NCBI GenBank assembly: GCA_024636515.1
Contig: JAGXGX010000082.1
Location: forward strand, 1 to 33,852
Length of the DNA stretch: 33,852 nt
Direction: 5' to 3'
From: Roseovarius sp.
Lineage (GTDB): Bacteria > Pseudomonadota > Alphaproteobacteria > Rhodobacterales > Rhodobacteraceae
How positions within the stretch are numbered: position 1 is the first letter of the stretch; each line of letters opens with the position of its first letter. The position numbers were made by a program, and so were the translations under genes. This document shows positions 28,226 to 33,852 of the stretch, in pieces. A model generated the notes under the pieces. It saw nothing but the letters and a program-made list of their open reading frames with translations, was not told where the DNA came from and searched no databases.

Positions 28226-30040
28226 TCAATGGTCGTCTTGGTCGCCGTCCGGGGCGGGATACAGCGCATCCTGCGCCAGATCACGGATGCTGATCGGGGT
28301 ATCTTGTGCCTTGGCCAGCGACCATCTGATGCGGCCCGCATACTCTAGCGCGCGCCCGGATAAAACTATCTGTTTGGCCGCACGGGGGCTAAGGCGTGAT
28401 TTTTCTAGATAAACCGACGGCTCCAGCGTGATGCGTGCGCGCGCATCGGTGCGAAATACCCAGATTTCACCACTCCGAAGCGCAAGCGATACAGCCGCGC
28501 CGCCCATGTCGATATTCGCATCGACCTCGGGATGCAGGTGGAAATGGATTTGGTAGGGCACGCCCTGCATGCGGTTTGCGTCCATCGCCTTGTCAAAGCG
28601 GCGCTTGTCTGGATCGCTCAGGGCCAGCAACATGTCCTCGCCTGCAACGCCGCGTCCATCGAAGGTCATCTCGATGGTGCGCGCGTGGGTCAGGCCAAAG
28701 CTGGGCACATAGCCGTCATGCCCACCCTCGAAACGCACTCCATCGGACGCATGGCTCATCTGAACAGGCACGTCGCGCGGGGCTTGCGTCAACCACTCGG
28801 CCTCAGCACCGGGGTTGCCCAAACGGGCGCTTGATTCGCCCCCGACGACGAGAGTCGAATGTGACGGCGTTGCGCGTCCCGCCCGCCGCCAGTCCGCGCC
28901 AAAGCTGGCGCCAGAGCCGCAGTTGACAATCACGGGGCGGCGGCCCGACGTCAGCTCAAACGCCATGGTAGAGGCATGCGCGCCCGCCGAAGCCGCGCCC
29001 GCAGGCGGCGGCGCTGCGTCAATGATCACGGAGGTTCGCCCGGCGCTGAGGCGGGCATAGCCCATGGCCAGCCCGTCCTTGCGGCGTCCTTTGGTGCCGC
29101 TGGCCGCAAGCGCGGTGTCCAGCCGCCCTTCTAGACCGCGCCCGCCGCCATGAAACCGCGCCAGCCCGCCGTCAGAATGACGCAGCGTGCGCAAGGTGGG
29201 CGCGATGCGGGCCGTCGCGGAGGTCAGCGAGGGCACGGCCATGCCAGCCTCGTCCAGTGCGGCCGCAGCCCACGTGAGCAGGGTGAAAACGTCCAGCAAT
29301 TCCTCGGGATTGCGGGTCGGCAAGTGGCCGGCCTCGCCAATATGTGCGTCGCATTCGCGGCCCAGTGCGCGGGCGGCGGGGGCGGTGTAGCTGTCCATCC
29401 CTTCCAGCGCGAGTCCGGCGTAGATAAGCCCTGTCAGCGCCTCAAAGCGCGGTAGGCCCGGCCCGGTCGCGTGCCAGCGTTTGCCCAGAAACAGCGTTTG
29501 CTGCGCCAGCGAGCGATAGAAGGCGTCCGTCGCTGCCTTTTCCTGCCCAGCCAACAAAAAAAGCGCGTGATTGATCCAGCGGATCACGCGCCGTCCGGTC
29601 AGGTCCGGCGACCAGCCGGGGCCGCGCCCTTTGCCGTGCCGTTCGATCCAGCTTTGCGTCCAGTCCTGTGCGCAGACCCTCGCGGGTGCGTCTCCGGCGG
29701 CGGCCAGATCATCCAGCCAGCCAAATCCGTGTGCCTCAGCGGCAAAGGCGGCGCTGGGCGCGTCCAGATCCCACGGCGCCGTATCGGGGCGATGCACCAG
29801 ATTGCCTGCAAACATGAAATTGCCTGCCGACAACTGCCGACCGCGGGCAAAGCTGCCGATCGTGCGCGGCTCGGGCGCGGATATGAATGCGGTCGCAGGC
29901 CGCGCCCTTGAGGCGCGCCGCGCCGCGATGCGGTTTTGCAGCCTCGTCCATTTCGCGCGGATCGTGCCTTCTGGTGCCATGCGCCTCGTCTCCGGGCGCT
30001 CTTGGTGGCGCCGCATTGCACGGAGCATATCGCGCAGCAA
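28226..30040 (-). CDS. Heparinase II/III family protein
   Basis: 604 aa; HSTLVVGGESSARLG, RRPVIVNCGSG, GYVPSFGLTHARTIEM; sits between rsmB and purH. Confidence 0.85.
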   Translation of the reverse strand: MLRDMLRAMRRHQERPETRRMAPEGTIRAKWTRLQNRIAARRASRARPATAFISAPEPRTIGSFARGRQLSAGNFMFAGNLVHRPDTAPWDLDAPSAAFAAEAHGFGWLDDLAAAGDAPARVCAQDWTQSWIERHGKGRGPGWSPDLTGRRVIRWINHALFLLAGQEKAATDAFYRSLAQQTLFLGKRWHATGPGLPRFEALTGLIYAGLALEGMDSYTAPAARALGRECDAHIGEAGHLPTRNPEELLDVFTLLTWAAAALDEAGMAVPSLTSATARIAPTLRTLRHSDGGLARFHGGGRGLEGRLDTALAASGTKGRRKDGLAMGYARLSAGRTSVIIDAAPPPAGAASAGAHASTMAFELTSGRRPVIVNCGSGASFGADWRRAGRATPSHSTLVVGGESSARLGNPGAEAEWLTQAPRDVPVQMSHASDGVRFEGGHDGYVPSFGLTHARTIEMTFDGRGVAGEDMLLALSDPDKRRFDKAMDANRMQGVPYQIHFHLHPEVDANIDMGGAAVSLALRSGEIWVFRTDARARITLEPSVYLEKSRLSPRAAKQIVLSGRALEYAGRIRWSLAKAQDTPISIRDLAQDALYPAPDGDQDDH

Positions 30041-30086
30041 CGCTCAAGTCACCGAAGGATTGCACAGAGCGATTGCTAAAATCGGA

Positions 30087-31346
30087 TCAGGTGCGCAGCA
30101 GCGCGATGTAGAAGCCATCCATGCCGCCCAGCTCGCCCCAGTAGTCGGGACGCAGGCGCAGCCCGCCCTCCTCGGTGATCCAAGCGGGGTCTATGCCGGG
30201 CAGATCGAGCGCAGCACGGTCGACCGATAGCGAGGAATGGCGCAGCAGCGCCTCGTCGATCTGGCATTCGCCCTCGTCCGGCAGCAGCGAGCAGGTGCAA
30301 TAGACCAGCCTGCCGCCCGGCTTAAGCAAGCCCAGCGCGCGGTCCAGCATCGCGGCCTGAAGCGCGATCAGATCGCCGATTTCGGACCCGTCGCGCGCGT
30401 AAGGCAGGTCAGGATGCCGCCGGATCGTGCCGGTGGCCGAGCAGGGCGCGTCGAGCAGAATCGCGTCATAGCTGCCCTCGTGGGTCAGCGCGTCGCCAGT
30501 GACGAGATTGGCGTTCAGCCCCGTGCGCGACAAGTTTTCACGGACCCGCGCCATGCGGGCGTCTGATATGTCCAGCGCTGTCACGTCTGCGCCTGTAGCA
30601 GCCAGTTGTAGCGTTTTGCCGCCCGGTGCGGCGCACATGTCCAGCACAGCCTCGCCCGGATGGGCGGCCAAAACGCGTGCGGGTACCGCAGCAGCGGCGT
30701 CCTGCACCCACCAGTCGCCGGCCTCATAGCCGGGCAGCGCGCTGATCTGGCCGGCGTCTTGTAGTCGGACCGATCCAGTAGGCAAAGCCGTGCCGCCCAC
30801 CGCCTGTGCCAGTTCGCTTGCGTCGCCCTTGGGCGTCAAATCCAGCGGCGCGCCTGCGAAATGCGCGGCCTCAAAGCCTGTGACAGCCGCGGCGTCATAC
30901 GCCTCCGTCAGGGGGCTGCGCAGCCAGTCGGGCAGGTGCGGCACGCGAAGGCTGGCCCACTCTGCAGGGCCATCTGCCGCGACTTTGCGCAGCACGGCGT
31001 TGACCAGCCCCTTAAGCCGGGCAAAGCGCGCGTTCCCGGCGATTAGGCCGACACACTCGTTGACGACGCCATGCGCGTCGCCGCCATGGCACAGCTCGGT
31101 CGTGCCAAGCCGCAGGATATTCATCACTGGCAGGGGGGGCGGTTTGCGCAGATGCTTGGCTAGCAGCGTATCCGCCCGCTCCATACCCTTGAGGGTTTGC
31201 ATGGCGAGGCGCTGGGCGCGGGCACGGTTCGGCGGGTCCAGCCGATCAAGTGCGCCAGTCGCAAGAAGTTCTGACATTTGGCGATGCTCGCCCAGTATCT
31301 GGTCCAGCAGATGGGCGGCGGCGGCGCGCGGCGATGGCGTGGGCAT
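30087..31346 (-). CDS. rsmB: 16S rRNA (cytosine-C5) methyltransferase RsmB-like
   Basis: NusB-like N-terminus; VLDMCAAPGGKTLQLA, DAPCSATGTIRRHPD, YCTCSLLPDEGE; start placed at 31346 rather than 31862. Confidence 0.9.
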   Translation of the reverse strand: MPTPSPRAAAAHLLDQILGEHRQMSELLATGALDRLDPPNRARAQRLAMQTLKGMERADTLLAKHLRKPPPLPVMNILRLGTTELCHGGDAHGVVNECVGLIAGNARFARLKGLVNAVLRKVAADGPAEWASLRVPHLPDWLRSPLTEAYDAAAVTGFEAAHFAGAPLDLTPKGDASELAQAVGGTALPTGSVRLQDAGQISALPGYEAGDWWVQDAAAAVPARVLAAHPGEAVLDMCAAPGGKTLQLAATGADVTALDISDARMARVRENLSRTGLNANLVTGDALTHEGSYDAILLDAPCSATGTIRRHPDLPYARDGSEIGDLIALQAAMLDRALGLLKPGGRLVYCTCSLLPDEGECQIDEALLRHSSLSVDRAALDLPGIDPAWITEEGGLRLRPDYWGELGGMDGFYIALLRT

Positions 31347-31412
31347 GTCAAATCCTTGCTGATTGGCGATTGCGGCGTATATCAAGGGTATGCGCTCAAA
31401 GGAACCCATGCC

Positions 31413-31613
31413 ATGACAGACCGCCCCAATACGATTGCAAAGCTGCCCTCCGATTTGCCACCCGCCGCGCAGCGCGCGCTGGCCGAGGCAGAAGAGCGCC
31501 GATTGAAGGCCGGCGCGACCGACCTGCCAACCGAGCTGGGCGGGCGCAAGGAGGGGCTTGAGGCCGTGCGCTACGGCGATTGGGAGAAGAAGGGCATTGC
31601 GATAGACTTCTGA
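31413..31613 (+). CDS. DUF1674 / succinate dehydrogenase assembly factor 4-like protein
   Basis: 66 aa MTDRPNTIAKLPSDLPPAAQRALAEAEERRLKA...ELGGRKEGLEAVRYGDWEKKGIAIDF. Confidence 0.88.
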   Translation: MTDRPNTIAKLPSDLPPAAQRALAEAEERRLKAGATDLPTELGGRKEGLEAVRYGDWEKKGIAIDF

Positions 31614-31654
31614 CCCTTGACGCCGCGTGCGACGCTGCGCATCCTTGCCTTTGT

Positions 31655-31735
31655 AACAGGGGCGCCCGCCGTATGGTGGGCTGAGATGCACCCTTCGAAC
31701 CTGAACCGGATCATGCCGGCGGAGGAAGTTGCGCG
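31655..31735 (+). promoter_or_regulatory. TPP riboswitch (THI element)
   Basis: aacaggggcgcc...ggCTGAGATgcaccc...GAACCTGAaCCGGaTCATGCCGGCGGAGGAAgtt upstream of thiM. Confidence 0.96.
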
Positions 31736-31797
31736 TAGATCGGCCCCGTCTAAGGTCTGATATGCGGCACGTTCCCTGCCTGCCTAGGGGAGCTAAA

Positions 31798-32586
31798 ATG
31801 AACGACGCAGGGCAGTATCTGGCGCATATGCGCGCCCGTGCACCGCTGGTGCAAAACATCACAAATTACGTCGCGATGAACGTCATGGCCAACATCATGC
31901 TGGCCGCAGGCGCCAGCCCCGCGATGGCCCATGCCCAGCAGGAGGCGGCAGAGTTCGCCGGGTTGGCCAGCGCGCTCAGCGTCAATATCGGCACGCTCGA
32001 CCCTGAATGGGTGGTGTCGATGGAGGGCGCCGCGCGCGCCATGAACGCGGCAGGCAAGCCATGGGTGCTGGACCCCGTTGCCGTCGGCGCGACCGCGCTG
32101 CGCCGCGATGCTGGCGCGCGGCTGCTGGCGTTGCAGCCGACAATCATCCGTGGAAACGCCTCTGAGATCATCGCGCTTGCGGGGTTTGAGGCGGCAGGCA
32201 AGGGCGCGGATACCGCAGATGCGGTCAGCGACGCCGAGGCTGCGGCACGCGCACTGGCCGGGCAGACCGGCGGCGTCGTGGCTGTAACGGGCGAACGGGA
32301 TTTTATCACCGATGGGCGGGCCGCCTACCGCGTCGCGGGCGGTCATGCGCTGATGCCGCGAATCACGGTTTTAGGCTGTTCGCTAACCGGGATCGTTGCC
32401 GCCTTCGCGGTGGAACAGCCTGCATTGCCTGCGACTGTCGCCGCGCTGGCCTACTATGCCGTTGCGGGCGAAGTGGCAGGCAAGGTCGCTGCTGGTCCGG
32501 CTAGCTTTCAGGTCGCATTTATCGACGCGCTTTTTAATCTTGAGCCTGAGGAAGTGACCGCCCGCGCACGGATCGAGGTTGTATGA
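31798..32586 (+). CDS. thiM: Hydroxyethylthiazole kinase
   Basis: PLVQNITNYVAMNVMANIMLAAGASPAMAHA; ATG at 31798 after aggggag SD. Confidence 0.96.
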   Translation: MNDAGQYLAHMRARAPLVQNITNYVAMNVMANIMLAAGASPAMAHAQQEAAEFAGLASALSVNIGTLDPEWVVSMEGAARAMNAAGKPWVLDPVAVGATALRRDAGARLLALQPTIIRGNASEIIALAGFEAAGKGADTADAVSDAEAAARALAGQTGGVVAVTGERDFITDGRAAYRVAGGHALMPRITVLGCSLTGIVAAFAVEQPALPATVAALAYYAVAGEVAGKVAAGPASFQVAFIDALFNLEPEEVTARARIEVV

Positions 32587-33215
32587 GGCTGGATGGAAGG
32601 CAACTAGGCCCGGTCTATTTCGTGACTGACGCAGGCGCGCCCGCGACTGTGCCGGATCAGGTCCGCGCCGCTGTGACGGCAGGTGTGGGCATCATTCAAC
32701 TCCGCGACAAACATGCCAGTGATGCGGAGTTTGCGAAGCTGGCAGCCGCCCTGCTGTGCATCACTCGCGCGGCGGGTGCGGCACTGATCGTCAATGACCG
32801 CGTCGACGTGGCAATAGAGATCGAGGCAGACGGTCTGCATGTGGGGCAGGGCGACGGCGACATCGCCGCCATTCGCCGCCGAATCGGGCCTGATATGATC
32901 CTAGGGTTGTCGGTGGAAACGCTGGCGCAAATCGGCTCTATACCGCCCGATAGTGTCGATTATCTTGGTGTCGGCCCTCTGCGCGCCACAGCGACCAAGC
33001 CGGATGCGGCAGAGCCTTTCGGCTTGGACGGCATGGCCCGGATCATCGCGGCCACCGCGCTTCCTTGCGTTGCCATCGGCGGGATAAAATCCGGCGATGC
33101 GGCGGCGATCCGGGGGATTGGTGCGGCTGGTATCGCCGTCGTTTCGGCGATATCTCGGGAGGCGGATATGGTGCGCGCCGCGCGCGACCTGATCGCAGAA
33201 TGGGAGGCAACATGA
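32583..33215 (+). CDS. thiE: Thiamine phosphate synthase
   Basis: YFVTDAG, IIQLRDKHA, LIVNDRVDVA, DGLHVGQGD; ATGA overlap with thiM. Confidence 0.95.
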   Translation: MRLDGRQLGPVYFVTDAGAPATVPDQVRAAVTAGVGIIQLRDKHASDAEFAKLAAALLCITRAAGAALIVNDRVDVAIEIEADGLHVGQGDGDIAAIRRRIGPDMILGLSVETLAQIGSIPPDSVDYLGVGPLRATATKPDAAEPFGLDGMARIIAATALPCVAIGGIKSGDAAAIRGIGAAGIAVVSAISREADMVRAARDLIAEWEAT

Positions 33216-33852
33216 TCCCCAACATATTGTCCATTGCAGGCTCTGACCCGTCGGGTGGTGCTGGCATACAGGCCGACATAAAATCCATATCGGCCAATGG
33301 CGGCTATGCCATGGCCGCAATCACGGCGCTGACCGCGCAAAACACGCGCGGCGTGCAGGCCGCGCAGCTATTGGATACGGGCATCATCGCAGACCAGATC
33401 GCGGCCATCCGAGAGGATATTCGCATCGACGCGGTCAAGATCGGGATGCTGGGAAATGCCGCAATCGTCGGCGCGGTGGCGGATGCACTGGCCGGACTGG
33501 ATGCGCCCATTGTGCTGGACCCGGTCATGGTGGCAAAGGGCGGTGATCGCTTATTGGCAAGCGATGCGGTCGATGCGCTGCACCGTTTGTTGCTGCCGGT
33601 AGCGACATTGATCACACCGAACCTGCCGGAGGCGGCTGATCTGCTGGGCTGCGCCGAGGCGCGTGATGTGGATGAAATGATCGAACAGGCGGACCTGCTC
33701 TTGGGGCTCGGCGCTCAGGCGGTGCTGCTGAAGGGCGGGCATCTGGGCGGCGACGCCAGCCCCGATCTGTTAATTTGGCAAGATGGTCGCGAGTGGCTGC
33801 ATGGCGCGCGTATTGATACGCTGCGCACCCACGGCACGGGATGCACGCTGTC
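33212..33852 (+). CDS. thiD: Hydroxymethylpyrimidine/phosphomethylpyrimidine kinase, 3'-truncated by window end
   Basis: MIPNILSIAGSDPSGGAGIQADIKSISANGGYAMAAITALTAQNT...LDPVMVAKGG...HGTGCTL; absent from the ORF track because there is no stop in the window. Confidence 0.95.
   Translation, partial: MIPNILSIAGSDPSGGAGIQADIKSISANGGYAMAAITALTAQNTRGVQAAQLLDTGIIADQIAAIREDIRIDAVKIGMLGNAAIVGAVADALAGLDAPIVLDPVMVAKGGDRLLASDAVDALHRLLLPVATLITPNLPEAADLLGCAEARDVDEMIEQADLLLGLGAQAVLLKGGHLGGDASPDLLIWQDGREWLHGARIDTLRTHGTGCTL

Noticed and set aside
27359-28348. 329-aa + strand ORF
   Set aside because: Antisense to purH, which has clear motifs; shadow ORF

Overview
The window looks like an alphaproteobacterial (Rhodobacteraceae/Roseobacter-type) chromosomal segment. 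It is mostly core metabolism, with one stress-responsive lipid-modification cluster in the middle. From left to right it holds: ahcY; a secreted PRC-barrel protein with an acidic hexapeptide repeat; a DUF2853 protein; folE2; a SAM-II riboswitch-led metZ plus DHDPS-like lyase unit on the minus strand; yciB-EamA-ftsY on the minus strand; an AlkB-type diiron membrane hydroxylase; a frameshifted small exported protein; and chrR-rpoE (ECF sigma and zinc anti-sigma). Divergent from chrR-rpoE is an operon of FAD amine-oxidase-like protein, DUF1365, MFS/GPH transporter, a 32-aa mini-ORF and an SDR. It resembles the Rhodobacter sphaeroides RpoE-dependent RSP1091-1087 furan-fatty-acid/singlet-oxygen cluster. 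Next come a Liv-type ABC transporter operon with an embedded HAD hydrolase, an M16 peptidase pair (one active, one HXXEH-less), DUF3035, lspA, purH, a heparinase II/III-like gene, rsmB, an SDHAF4-like gene, and a TPP riboswitch followed by thiM-thiE-thiD (thiD runs off the window). I saw no CRISPR array, prophage, transposase, rRNA or tRNA. The best follow-up targets are the RpoE/lipid island, the SAM-II-controlled non-DHDPS lyase, and the HAD-containing ABC operon. All assignments come from reading sequence and motifs, with no database searches.
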